Source: Parapedobacter deserti (GTDB taxonomy: Bacteria; Bacteroidota; Bacteroidia; Sphingobacteriales; Sphingobacteriaceae). From it: DNA of 64,000 nt. Below, piece after piece: positions 8,752-16,756 of this stretch; position 1 is the first letter of the stretch, and every line of letters begins with the position of its first letter. The stretch covers positions 194,520 to 258,519 of the forward strand of contig NZ_JBHRTA010000016.1 of NCBI RefSeq assembly GCF_042646065.1, written 5' to 3'. The position numbers and the translations under genes were made by a program. Under the pieces are notes generated by a model. It ran no database searches. It saw only the letters and a list, made by a program, of their open reading frames with translations, and was not told the origin of the DNA.

Positions 8752-9117
8752 TTATCCAAAAAAATACGTCCAGACTTTAGGAAAAAAAATCGAAACTCCT
8801 ATTACAGCTGCGAGGCCGGAAGCCACCAGTACCGCGCCCGCCGCGGCATCCTTGGCTTTTTTAGCCAACGGGTGATCGTTAGGGGATACCAGGTCAACGA
8901 GGGTTTCGATCGCGGTGTTTGCCAGCTCAGCAATGAATACCAACGCAATACACAGCCCAATCCACCGCCATTCGGAGGCCCGCAGATCCATCCATACGCC
9001 GAGGGTCACCGCCAACAAGCCCAGCACGAGATGAACTTTCATGTTACGCTCCGTGTGGTAACTTGCTACTATACCCCTGAAAGCGTTAGAGAACGGGTTT
9101 GAATGGCCTTTATTCAT
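8752..9117 (-). CDS. dgkA: Diacylglycerol kinase family protein (DgkA/undecaprenol kinase type)
   Basis: Small integral membrane lipid kinase of 121 residues with three predicted membrane helices (about 28-45, 50-68, 97-117). The signature FIAELANTAIETLVDLVS (residues 60-78) with downstream AKDAAAGAV is the active-site and metal-binding motif of the family. It phosphorylates diacylglycerol or undecaprenol with ATP, recycling lipid carriers for envelope synthesis; the substrate cannot be told from sequence. Its ATG at 9117 overlaps the end of the upstream membrane-protein gene by 8 bases, and recO follows at once. Confidence 0.93.
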   Translation of the reverse strand: MNKGHSNPFSNAFRGIVASYHTERNMKVHLVLGLLAVTLGVWMDLRASEWRWIGLCIALVFIAELANTAIETLVDLVSPNDHPLAKKAKDAAAGAVLVASGLAAVIGVSIFFPKVWTYFFG

Positions 9118-9349
9118 TTTCGTGCTGTCGCTCTTTGCGTTCTTCCAAGATACTTTGGCGCTCGATTTTTCGGATAAAACTATAAAAGACCGTCAAGAAG
9201 CCGATGCCGAAAATGACGACACCGATTGCCATCACCCATTTATACAGATCGATCTCCTTATCCATCAGGTAATATCCCAATATACAGCATGCAGCCCCAC
9301 AGGTAGTGAAAATTAAGCCTCTACGTAAGTATTTGTTCATAATCATCAT
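9110..9349 (-). CDS. Small two-helix membrane protein, unknown function
   Basis: 79 residues with two clear membrane segments (about 10-27 and 37-58) and a charged C-terminal tail rich in Glu, Arg and Lys. I do not recognise a named family. Its stop overlaps the dgkA start by 8 bases, so the two are almost surely co-translated, which suggests an envelope or lipid role. The start could be the first ATG or the ATG three codons further in. The real promoter-like box 22 bases upstream supports expression. Confidence 0.72.
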   Translation of the reverse strand: MMIMNKYLRRGLIFTTCGAACCILGYYLMDKEIDLYKWVMAIGVVIFGIGFLTVFYSFIRKIERQSILEERKERQHENE

Positions 9350-9371
9350 TTATTAAACAATGACAACTGCA

Positions 9372-9379
9372 CAAAGATA
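9372..9379 (-). promoter_or_regulatory. Promoter -7 box of the dgkA-recO operon
   Basis: CAAAGATA on the plus strand reads TATCTTTG on the minus strand, an exact -7 match, 22 bases before the ATG at 9349. No good -33 TTTG at the expected distance. Confidence 0.6.
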
Positions 9380-9430
9380 AGGTTTATCAACTGATGCATT
9401 TATTACTATATTTAGGCTTTATTTTATGTC

Positions 9431-10483
9431 ATGGCCAATATGACTTTACGTGATATCGCGAAAGCGCTGGATCTGTCTGTTTCGACGGTATCCAAGGCGT
9501 TGCGTGATAGCTATGAAATAGGCGGGGAGACTAAAAAACGGGTTGTGGATTATGCGCGGGCGAATCATTACCAGCCAAATCGGATGGCAAAAAGTCTAAA
9601 GGAGGGAAAAAGCGGATCCATCGGCGTTGTCATCTGTTCGATCGATAACAGCTTTGTCTCTCGCATGCTTGACGGTATTGATGGGGCATGTTCAGCAGCG
9701 GGGTATGATATGATTATCATGCAAAGTAAAGAATCGTTATTTCAGGAGAAATCATGCCTGAAACAGCTTGAAGCCCGCGGGGTGGAAGGCGTGTTGATAT
9801 CGCCATCTGCCGAAACAATGAATTTTGAACACCTTTCCGCGCTCAGGGACCAAGGCATACCCCTGGTTTTGTTTGACCGAATCTGCGATGACTTCCCTTC
9901 GGATCAAGTCGGTATTGACAACCATAAGGGTGCTTTCCAAGCCACGCAACACCTGATCGCTAATGGCTACAGGCGTATCGCGATGCTAAATATAGACCCG
10001 GGTGTCCATTTTGCGTCACAGCGCAGCAACGGGTATGCTGATGCATTGAAGGCCAATCGCATCGCGTACCGAAAGGAGTATGTACGTTTTTGCAGGTGTT
10101 CTGACAACGAGGGATTGAAAGATTGTGTGGATGAAAGCATCCGGTCACTTCTCGAATTGGCGGAACCTCCCGACGCGCTTTTCACGGCTACTGACCAGCT
10201 GTCAACGCATAGTCTCAGCGTCATGCATCAGCTGGGCTGTCGCATTCCGCAGGACATTGCACTTATTGGTTTCAGCAATACTGAATTGGCCGGGATGCTC
10301 ACCCCTCCGCTATCTACGGTATACCAGCCGGCTTTTGAGATCGGACAACGTGCCGCGGAAAAACTTATCAAGCTGATTAGGGGAAAAAACCTGCAGGACA
10401 ATTTTTATGAAACGGTCCGGCTTCCTATTCGGTTGGACATCCGGAACTCATCAAGTCGCACTAAGAATCAAGCAGTTGTATAA
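9431..10483 (+). CDS. LacI family transcriptional regulator
   Basis: 350-residue repressor/activator: N-terminal helix-turn-helix with hinge (TLRDIAKALDLSVSTVSKAL, residues 4-23; NRMAKSLKEGKSG around 56-68), then a periplasmic-binding-protein-like effector domain (IGVVICSIDNSFVSRMLDGI, GVEGVLISPS, PLVLFDR, DQVGIDNHKGAFQAT, DALFTATDQLS, IALIGFSNTE). Such proteins usually control sugar-use genes near them, but no sugar genes adjoin it here, so its targets are unknown. Start may be ATG 9431 or ATG 9440. The 3' end overlaps convergent coaBC by 23 bases. Effector probably a sugar; not determinable. Confidence 0.93.
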   Translation: MANMTLRDIAKALDLSVSTVSKALRDSYEIGGETKKRVVDYARANHYQPNRMAKSLKEGKSGSIGVVICSIDNSFVSRMLDGIDGACSAAGYDMIIMQSKESLFQEKSCLKQLEARGVEGVLISPSAETMNFEHLSALRDQGIPLVLFDRICDDFPSDQVGIDNHKGAFQATQHLIANGYRRIAMLNIDPGVHFASQRSNGYADALKANRIAYRKEYVRFCRCSDNEGLKDCVDESIRSLLELAEPPDALFTATDQLSTHSLSVMHQLGCRIPQDIALIGFSNTELAGMLTPPLSTVYQPAFEIGQRAAEKLIKLIRGKNLQDNFYETVRLPIRLDIRNSSSRTKNQAVV

Positions 10484-11666
10484 TACGGGTACAGATGTCT
10501 TGTGCAACCGCCGTTTTCGGTTTGAGTTCAAAAACTTCCATGGATGCGTGCTTATCGATGATGGTGATCTTGTTGTGGTCTCCCGCAAATCCGGCGCCTT
10601 CGTCGCGCATTGAGTTCAATACGATAAAATCAAGGTTTTTCCTACGCAGTTTATCAATGGCATTGGCGTGCTCGTCGTGGGTTTCTAACGCGAAGCCTAT
10701 GAGCACCTGACCTTTTTGCTTACGTTTACCCAATGTGGCGAGTATATCTGTCGTTTTTACCAATTCTATCCCGAGGTTTTTGCCCTCGTTTTTCTTGATT
10801 TTAAGGTCGGCCACCGACTTAGGAGTGTAGTCAGCTACGGCCGCGCCCATGACCGTAATGTCCGCTTCGGTGAAATGTGTCAAACATGCTTCGAGCATAT
10901 CGGCGGCTGAAGTAACGGCTACATGCCGGACGGCTTCGGGCGGCGCCAAGTCTGTAGGCCCACTCACCAAGGTAACATCTGCACCAAGTCGCCGCAATTC
11001 AGCAGCTATTGCATATCCCATCTTGCCGCTGGAGTGGTTGCTGATATAGCGGACCGGATCAATAGCCTCGTGGGTAGGACCGGCCGTCACCAACGCCTTT
11101 TTGTTCGCCAGGGGCAAGCCTTCCGTAAAGTAAGTGTCGAGGGCGGTCAGGATGGCTTCAGGTTCGGCGAGCCGTCCCTCGCCGTTGAGGCCGCTGGCTA
11201 GTTCCCCTGTTCCGGGTGGAATAATGCGGTTGCCAAACGTCTGGAGCCGGGCGATGTTGGCTTGGGTACTGCCATGATTCCACATGTCCAAATCCATGGC
11301 CGGTGCAAGGAAGACGGGACATTTGGCCGAAAGATAAACAGCGCAAAGCAAGTTGTCGCAAAGACCTTGTGCAAATTTCCCAAGTGTGTTCGCACTCGCA
11401 GGAGCAATCACGATGGCGTCTGTAGCCAATGCGAGATGCACGTGGTTGTTCCACACCCCAGTGGAGGGATCAAAATAATCTACCAGTACTGGCTTACCTG
11501 AAAGCGTAGCAAGCGTTAGCGGAGTAATGAAATGCGTAGCTTCGGGAGTCATCACTACCTGTACCTGTGCGCCGGCCTTGACCAACAGGCGGGTCAGAAG
11601 GGCCGACTTGTAGGCAGCTATGCTGCCACAGATACCCAGGAGAACGTGCTTTCCCCGAATACTCAT
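10461..11666 (-). CDS. coaBC: Bifunctional phosphopantothenoylcysteine decarboxylase/synthetase CoaBC
   Basis: Two steps of coenzyme A synthesis: CoaB joins 4'-phosphopantothenate to cysteine with CTP, and CoaC decarboxylates the product with FMN. The 401-residue fusion shows the flavodoxin-like CoaC half (GICGSIAAYKSALL at residue 12, catalytic HVHLALATDAIVIAPASANT around 75-95, PAMDLDMW around 122) and the CoaB half (VTAGPTHEAIDPVRYISNHSSGKMG, GAAVADYTP, KIKKNEGKNLGIELVKTTDIL). It is the third gene of bamD-rpoZ-coaBC with only 3 bases after rpoZ. The PAMD in place of PAMN is a mild variant. Confidence 0.97.
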   Translation of the reverse strand: MSIRGKHVLLGICGSIAAYKSALLTRLLVKAGAQVQVVMTPEATHFITPLTLATLSGKPVLVDYFDPSTGVWNNHVHLALATDAIVIAPASANTLGKFAQGLCDNLLCAVYLSAKCPVFLAPAMDLDMWNHGSTQANIARLQTFGNRIIPPGTGELASGLNGEGRLAEPEAILTALDTYFTEGLPLANKKALVTAGPTHEAIDPVRYISNHSSGKMGYAIAAELRRLGADVTLVSGPTDLAPPEAVRHVAVTSAADMLEACLTHFTEADITVMGAAVADYTPKSVADLKIKKNEGKNLGIELVKTTDILATLGKRKQKGQVLIGFALETHDEHANAIDKLRRKNLDFIVLNSMRDEGAGFAGDHNKITIIDKHASMEVFELKPKTAVAQDICTRIIQLLDS

Positions 11667-11669
11667 TCA

Positions 11670-12005
11670 CTACTCTTCTTCTTTTTCCGCAACGGGATTC
11701 CGGAAATAGACCTTGCCATTCAGGAACTCGTCGACAGCTATCAACGTGGGTTTAGGTAGGCGTTCGTAGTGCTTGGAGATCTCGATCTGCTCACGATTCT
11801 CGAAAACCTCTTCCAGATTATCGTTAGTGGTTGCGAATTCGGCCAGCTTACTGTTCAGCTCTTCCTTCATATCCACCGCGATCTGGTTGGCTCGCTTGCT
11901 GACGATGACGATCGATTCGTAGATGTTGTCCGTCTTCTTGTCCAACTCCCTTAAATCACGGGTCACGGTGGTGTTGGGAACGGTTTTGCTTATTTGAATA
12001 CTCAT
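11670..12005 (-). CDS. rpoZ: DNA-directed RNA polymerase subunit omega
   Basis: 111-residue protein of the Bacteroidota omega type. The central SIVIVSKRANQIAVDMKEELNSKL (around residues 31-54) is the equivalent of the conserved omega helix that wraps the beta-prime C-terminus and aids polymerase assembly. The position between bamD and coaBC is the usual one in this phylum and supports the call. The protein is longer than proteobacterial omega because of a charged C-terminal extension ending in a Glu/Lys run. Fifteen bases separate it from bamD and three from coaBC. Confidence 0.92.
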   Translation of the reverse strand: MSIQISKTVPNTTVTRDLRELDKKTDNIYESIVIVSKRANQIAVDMKEELNSKLAEFATTNDNLEEVFENREQIEISKHYERLPKPTLIAVDEFLNGKVYFRNPVAEKEEE

Positions 12006-12020
12006 ATTTTGTTCCTTATC

Positions 12021-12926
12021 TTATTTATTTTCTGGTAACGAGGCTGTTTCCCTTTCTGCCGATTCGCCCTCCGCTGAAGAGGCAGCTGCGAGTTGGGCAC
12101 TATATCGCTTAGCGGTTTCAGCCCCCTTTTCAGCATCCTGTTTAAGCTGATCCGCTTCCTTGCGGAATTTGCTGTCAGGATAAGCGGATATGAAATTGTT
12201 ATACAAATCAATGGCCTCCCCGAAACGCTCTTCCTGCCTTCTTGGATGGCTTTGGTTGGCGTAAAGGCATTGTGCCTTGATACTTAGAAACTCCATCTCT
12301 TCTGCATATTTTGTGTCGGGAAATTCCCGGAGCATGTTGTCGAAAGCAATTACAGCAGCTCTATAATCTCCGTCCAAGCCCATATCAAGGTACAGCTTGG
12401 CGTTGTTAAACGCCTTGGTTTCCAATTTATCCCGCAACTGCTGGATCAGGCCGGAAGCCTCTTCGGCGCGCTCACTTGTGGGATACAGATTGATGAACAG
12501 CTGGAGGGCTTCGATCGCGCGGTAGGTATATTCTTGGTCGAGTCCCACTTTCGGGGATTCAAGAAAATAGCAATAGGCGCCCATATAACGGCATTCTTCT
12601 GCCCGTGGGCTATTCGGATATGTATCTGTAAATTGCTTGAAGTGAAATCTTGCGGTAGGATAATCCCGCAAGTGATAGTTAGTATAAGCCGTGTAGTAAT
12701 ACAGGTCTTCGGCTTCTGCCTGACCGCGGTACTTCGTCACCAAATCATCAAACAGGATGCGGGCCTTTTCATACTTTTTGTTGTTGTAATATTTAATGGC
12801 TTCTTGGTATTTCTGTGCGATATTGTTACTGGCCCGCAATTTCTCGAATTTGCTCTTGCACCCAGCAACCGTCACTACCAAAAACACGAGGGCAGCCCAC
12901 GCCACTATTCGCCTATTTATAAACAT
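12021..12926 (-). CDS. bamD: Outer membrane assembly lipoprotein BamD
   Basis: Lipoprotein subunit of the BAM complex that inserts beta-barrel proteins into the outer membrane. The signal peptide ends in a lipobox (TVAGC, cysteine at about residue 23), and the mature part is a row of TPR-like repeats including YNNKKYEKARILFDDLVTKY, LRDYPTARFHFKQF and TYPNSPRAEECRYMGAYC, the BamD/YfiO pattern. 301 residues, slightly longer than proteobacterial BamD (about 245) with a charged tail. First gene of the bamD-rpoZ-coaBC operon. Its -7 box ends only four bases before the ATG, predicting a leaderless transcript. Confidence 0.95.
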   Translation of the reverse strand: MFINRRIVAWAALVFLVVTVAGCKSKFEKLRASNNIAQKYQEAIKYYNNKKYEKARILFDDLVTKYRGQAEAEDLYYYTAYTNYHLRDYPTARFHFKQFTDTYPNSPRAEECRYMGAYCYFLESPKVGLDQEYTYRAIEALQLFINLYPTSERAEEASGLIQQLRDKLETKAFNNAKLYLDMGLDGDYRAAVIAFDNMLREFPDTKYAEEMEFLSIKAQCLYANQSHPRRQEERFGEAIDLYNNFISAYPDSKFRKEADQLKQDAEKGAETAKRYSAQLAAASSAEGESAERETASLPENK

Positions 12927-12930
12927 TCTG

Positions 12931-12962
12931 CAAAGATAAGTGAAATTAAAATAGCTGTCAAT
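12931..12962 (-). promoter_or_regulatory. bamD operon promoter
   Basis: On the minus strand: ATTG (12962-12959), 20 bases, TATCTTTG (12938-12931), then four bases and the bamD ATG at 12926. The -7 box is exact and the -33 has one mismatch. The predicted transcript start falls at or next to the start codon. Confidence 0.8.
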
Positions 12963-13117
12963 TAAATTTTTAGGGGCAAGATAGGGTGAAAAAGCAGTAC
13001 CGTCAAGCGGTTTAACAGAGTTTAACAGATGGCGGCATGCATGGCTGCTGATTTTTCGGTTACACGAATTACATCTTCGGTTATTTTAGTTACTTTGTCA
13101 TCGGTCATTCCACACAA

Positions 13118-13165
13118 ATGAAAAGGGTTTGCGTCAGCCATTTAACAACAAAGTCACAAACATGA
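13118..13165 (+). other. Candidate mini-ORF coupled to the M14 peptidase gene
   Basis: A 15-codon frame (MKRVCVSHLTTKSQT) runs from ATG 13118 to a TGA at 13163-13165 that overlaps the peptidase ATG (13162-13164) as ATGA. A near-consensus box (TTACTTTG, 13090-13097, one mismatch) lies 20 bases before it. Translation is inferred from geometry only. Confidence 0.33.
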
Positions 13166-15693
13166 GGGGTTTCTTAATCGCATTTATTTTGTTATGCTAT
13201 GTTTTGGTTTGTGCCGGTGCACAGCCAAAGTCGCCTAAGGAATTTCTAGGTTACGAACTTGGTGAGCGGTTTACGCCACATCACCGGGTAGTCGCCTATT
13301 TCGAGCATGTAGCAGCGACAAATGACAACGTACACCTTTTGCATTATGGGACAAGCTACGAGTGGCGTCCGCTTGTCGTCGCGTTTGTGTCGTCGACTGC
13401 TAATATGGCACGGCTGGAAACCATCCGGCAGGATAATCTTCGGCGGGCCGGAATTGAACCCGGTGAGGTCACGACCCGGATCCCGGTTGTCTGGTTCAGC
13501 TATAACGTGCATGGCAATGAAGCCGTTTCATGCGAAACAGCCATGAAAACGTTATGGGAGCTGGTAAACCCAGCCAATGCGGAAAACAAGGGATGGCTGG
13601 AAAACACGGTGGTGGCGATAGACCCTTGCCTAAATCCCGACGGACAGGAGCGGTATGTCAATTGGTACAACCAGAAGGTAAATCGAAGGTTGCAACCGGA
13701 CCCCCAGTCGGTGGAACATCATGAGCCGTGGCCCGGTGGGAGACCAAATCACTACCTCTTCGATCTCAACCGGGACTGGGCGTGGCAGGTGCAGCGTGAG
13801 TCTCAGGCGCGCGTTCGGCTGTACAACCGATGGATGCCACAGGTGCATGTAGATTTCCATGAGCAGGGGATTAATGCTCCATATTACTTTGCCCCCGCTG
13901 CGGAACCCGTGCATGCCCTTGTTTCCAATTTCCAGCGTGAATTTCAGGAGACCGTGGGCCGCAACAACGCCCGTTATTTTGATAAACATGCGTGGTTATA
14001 CTTCACCCGGGAAATATTTGACCTGTTTTATCCCAGCTATGGCGACAGCTGGCCGATGTTCAATGGTGCAATCGGCATGACTTACGAGCAGGGTGGGTCC
14101 GGCCGTGCGGGGCTCGGTGTACTGACAGCCCTTGGCGACACCCTCAGCCTCAGAGAGCGTATCGCCCACCATTATACTTCCGGCATGGCCACGATCGAGA
14201 CCGTGTCTACCCATTCCGGGCGGCTGCTGGACGAATATGCGGCCTATTTCGAGGAAAGCCAGTCGAACCCCCAAGGACAATATAAAGCCTATGTCGTCAA
14301 ACCCGGAGGAACCCCAGAGCGGTTGGAAACGTTGAAAACACTACTTGACCGCAACGGCATTCGCTATGGGCACGCCGAACGCGGGGCCCGGCTGGAGGGA
14401 TTAGATTATTTCAGCGGTAAAACGGTATCCTTTACCCTTGATGCCGGCGATCTTGTTATCAGCGCGCATCAGCCCAAATCCATCCTCGTGCAGACACTTT
14501 TCGAGCCGAACCCCTCGCTATCGGACAGCCTGACGTACGACATTACGAGTTGGGCACTTCCGTATGCATACGGGCTTCACGCGTACGCGTTGGAAAGCCG
14601 ATTGGAGGTCGCTGGCCCACGCCAGGGCACACTGTTTGAAGCAAACCACTTCGAAGGCAATCCGTTGGCCTATATTTGCCCATGGTCATCGGTGGCACAT
14701 GCCCGTTTTGCCGCGGGATTGCTTAACGAAGGGGTACGGGTGCGCTATGCCGAAAGACCGTTTAAACTTAACGGGAAAGCCTATCCCTCCGGTTCGTTGG
14801 TCATTGGGCGCGCGGGCAATGAAAGCATCCCCAATTTTGCTAAACGGGTGGTTCAGTTAGCCGATACTTATCAAATTCGACTCGACGCGGTCATGACAGG
14901 TTACGTAGAGGCGGGAAAAGACTTCGGATCAGGAGCAGTGAAGGCGATACAGGCGCCGAAGGTGGCGCTGATCGGGGGAAACGGAGTCTCTTCGCTTAGT
15001 GTCGGTGAAGTGTGGCATTTTTTCGAACAGGAGCTTGACTACCCCCTTTCCATATTGGTACCGGAGCAGCTTGCATCGGCTGATCTTAGTCAATATAACA
15101 CCATCATCTTGCCTTCGGGCAACTATGATGTTTGGGGTGATGACGAAGTACGCAAACTCCATGCTTGGGTAACTGCCGGCGGTAAATTGATTGTTATCGA
15201 GGCCGCGGTAGGCTTTCTCGCTGGCAGGGAGGGCTTTGGCATAACGACTTACTTGAACGACGCGGAACGGAAAGAAGCAGAAGAACGGCATGAGCGCGAT
15301 GCCAAAGCAGCGCGCGTCATGGACTTTCAACATAGGGAACGAGAACGTATATCCCATACGGTCTCAGGTGCGATTGTAGAAGTAAAAATGGACCATTCAT
15401 ATGCGCTGGGGTTCGGTACCGGCGGTGCCTATTATACCCTTAGGAACGGTGGACGACGCTATGCGTATCTGAAGAATGGCATAAATGCCGGCATTATCCC
15501 TGATCCAACGTACCACCGAGCCGGTTTCGTGGGGGCGAAAGCCAAAATGGGACTTCGGGAATCACTGGTATTCGGGGTAGAACATAAAGGAAGAGGACAG
15601 ATAATCTATATGGCGGACAATCCGCTGTTCCGTGGGTTTTGGGAATATGGAAAGCTGATCATGAGCAATGCGCTGTTCATGGTAGGGTATTAA
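13162..15693 (+). CDS. Secreted M14-family zinc carboxypeptidase
   Basis: Exported peptidase, 843 residues from ATG 13162, which starts a clean signal peptide (MRGFLIAFILLCYVLVCAGA). The in-frame TTG at 13129 would put 11 extra residues before it and is unlikely. Zinc-site motifs of the M14 fold are visible: HGNEAVSCETA (His and Glu ligands, about residue 113), a later HVDFHEQG (third ligand His) and the catalytic-glutamate segment MTYEQGG. The chain extends well past the catalytic domain with a region like a glutamine-amidotransferase-type fold (VALIGGNGVSSLSVGEVWHFFEQEL) common in Bacteroidota members. It probably degrades peptides outside the cytoplasm. Substrate unknown. Confidence 0.92.
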   Translation: MRGFLIAFILLCYVLVCAGAQPKSPKEFLGYELGERFTPHHRVVAYFEHVAATNDNVHLLHYGTSYEWRPLVVAFVSSTANMARLETIRQDNLRRAGIEPGEVTTRIPVVWFSYNVHGNEAVSCETAMKTLWELVNPANAENKGWLENTVVAIDPCLNPDGQERYVNWYNQKVNRRLQPDPQSVEHHEPWPGGRPNHYLFDLNRDWAWQVQRESQARVRLYNRWMPQVHVDFHEQGINAPYYFAPAAEPVHALVSNFQREFQETVGRNNARYFDKHAWLYFTREIFDLFYPSYGDSWPMFNGAIGMTYEQGGSGRAGLGVLTALGDTLSLRERIAHHYTSGMATIETVSTHSGRLLDEYAAYFEESQSNPQGQYKAYVVKPGGTPERLETLKTLLDRNGIRYGHAERGARLEGLDYFSGKTVSFTLDAGDLVISAHQPKSILVQTLFEPNPSLSDSLTYDITSWALPYAYGLHAYALESRLEVAGPRQGTLFEANHFEGNPLAYICPWSSVAHARFAAGLLNEGVRVRYAERPFKLNGKAYPSGSLVIGRAGNESIPNFAKRVVQLADTYQIRLDAVMTGYVEAGKDFGSGAVKAIQAPKVALIGGNGVSSLSVGEVWHFFEQELDYPLSILVPEQLASADLSQYNTIILPSGNYDVWGDDEVRKLHAWVTAGGKLIVIEAAVGFLAGREGFGITTYLNDAERKEAEERHERDAKAARVMDFQHRERERISHTVSGAIVEVKMDHSYALGFGTGGAYYTLRNGGRRYAYLKNGINAGIIPDPTYHRAGFVGAKAKMGLRESLVFGVEHKGRGQIIYMADNPLFRGFWEYGKLIMSNALFMVGY

Positions 15694-15736
15694 AAAATTT
15701 CCGTATCTTTACGACTTTGAATAATCACAACGGATT

Positions 15737-16021
15737 ATGGAAATACGGGAAAGAGTAGAACAGGCTTTGGACTCCATTCGGCCGTACCTTGAGACGGATG
15801 GGGGGAATGTGCGGATAGACGAGATTACGCCGGAGAATGTGGTGAGACTGAAGCTTTTGGGATCTTGTGCTTCATGTGCGATGAGCATCATGACATTCAA
15901 GGCAGGTCTGGAGCAAGCCATTAAAAAGGCCGTTCCTGAAATAACCGCTGTTGAGGCCATCAATATCACAGACATGGATGACCCCAATGCTACGATGCCC
16001 GTTCCGAAAGTGAACGGATAG
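15737..16021 (+). CDS. NifU-like Fe-S cluster scaffold domain protein
   Basis: 94 residues equal to a single NifU C-terminal domain. It opens with RERVEQALDSIRPYLETDGGNV (the LRPxLxxDGG pattern, written here in part) and carries the CASC cysteine pair (GSCASCAM, around residues 43-46) that holds a transient Fe-S cluster, then IKKAVPEITAVEAI. Such small Nfu proteins pass clusters to target enzymes. It follows the peptidase after 43 bases with a weak TATCTTTA box (one mismatch) in between, so it may be transcribed alone. Confidence 0.93.
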   Translation: MEIRERVEQALDSIRPYLETDGGNVRIDEITPENVVRLKLLGSCASCAMSIMTFKAGLEQAIKKAVPEITAVEAINITDMDDPNATMPVPKVNG

Positions 16022-16070
16022 GCTTGGGGGATTTAACATTATTTAACGGAAGGAAAAACCTACGAATGTG

Positions 16071-16078
16071 TAGTTTTG
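16071..16078 (+). promoter_or_regulatory. Promoter -7 box of the 16083 gene
   Basis: TAGTTTTG fits TAnnTTTG exactly and ends four bases before ATG 16083. No TTTG at the -33 spacing. If used, the message is leaderless or starts at the second ATG (16089). Confidence 0.6.
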
Positions 16079-16082
16079 TTGC

Positions 16083-16736
16083 ATGGGTATGAGGTCAATC
16101 CGAAATATTTTGGTATTGTTGTTAACCGTCGGGGTGACGATCTCTTCCGTTGCCCAGCAACGGAAGCTTGTGCAGTTCAGCGGTGTCATCCATAATGCCG
16201 ATACCAATGTGATCGTTCCCTATGTCACAGTGACAAATCTGTCGTTCAACAACCAGACATTTACCGCGAACCATCAGGGATACTTTTCATTTGTGGCCCA
16301 TGAGGGCGACACAATCCTGTTCAGTTCTGTTGGTTACCGTGCGACCAGTATTGTTATCCCGGAGGTGCCAGCGGATAAATATACCGCTATGGTAAACATG
16401 ACCGCTGAAATCAAGGAGCTGCCCATGGTAACGCCATATCCTTGGGCGAGTATTGACGAATTCAATATGGCGTTTATGTCGCTGGAAATCGCCGATGATG
16501 ATATCATTGTTGCCAAACGGAACCTTTCGCCTGAGTCATTAGCTGCAATGGCTGCGGTGACGCCGCGTAGTGCTGAGGAGATCCAGAATTTCAGCGCGAT
16601 GCAGAACCATATCGGTCTCACCAACAAAGCCGTGAACCAGCGGATGGCCAATCCGTTATTGAGCCCGTTTGCTTGGGGTAACCTAATCCGGCAGATCACG
16701 GAAGGAAACAAAAGCCGGCAGCGGAGCGGCCAATAG
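16083..16736 (+). CDS. Secreted protein with carboxypeptidase-regulatory-like domain
   Basis: 217 residues with a signal peptide (MRSIRNILVLLLTVGVTISSVAQ from the second Met). The next ~85 residues form a CarboxypepD_reg-like beta-sandwich: FSGVIHNADTNVIVPYVTV, then GYFSFVAHEGDTILFSSVGY, the pattern seen at the N-terminus of many Bacteroidota outer-membrane and secreted proteins. The rest (about 110-217) has no recognised domain. It probably sits in the periplasm or on the cell surface. Start choice matters because the -7 box lies directly before the first ATG. Function unknown. Confidence 0.82.
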   Translation: MGMRSIRNILVLLLTVGVTISSVAQQRKLVQFSGVIHNADTNVIVPYVTVTNLSFNNQTFTANHQGYFSFVAHEGDTILFSSVGYRATSIVIPEVPADKYTAMVNMTAEIKELPMVTPYPWASIDEFNMAFMSLEIADDDIIVAKRNLSPESLAAMAAVTPRSAEEIQNFSAMQNHIGLTNKAVNQRMANPLLSPFAWGNLIRQITEGNKSRQRSGQ

Positions 16737-16756
16737 TGGCTTTAAACGACAACCGA

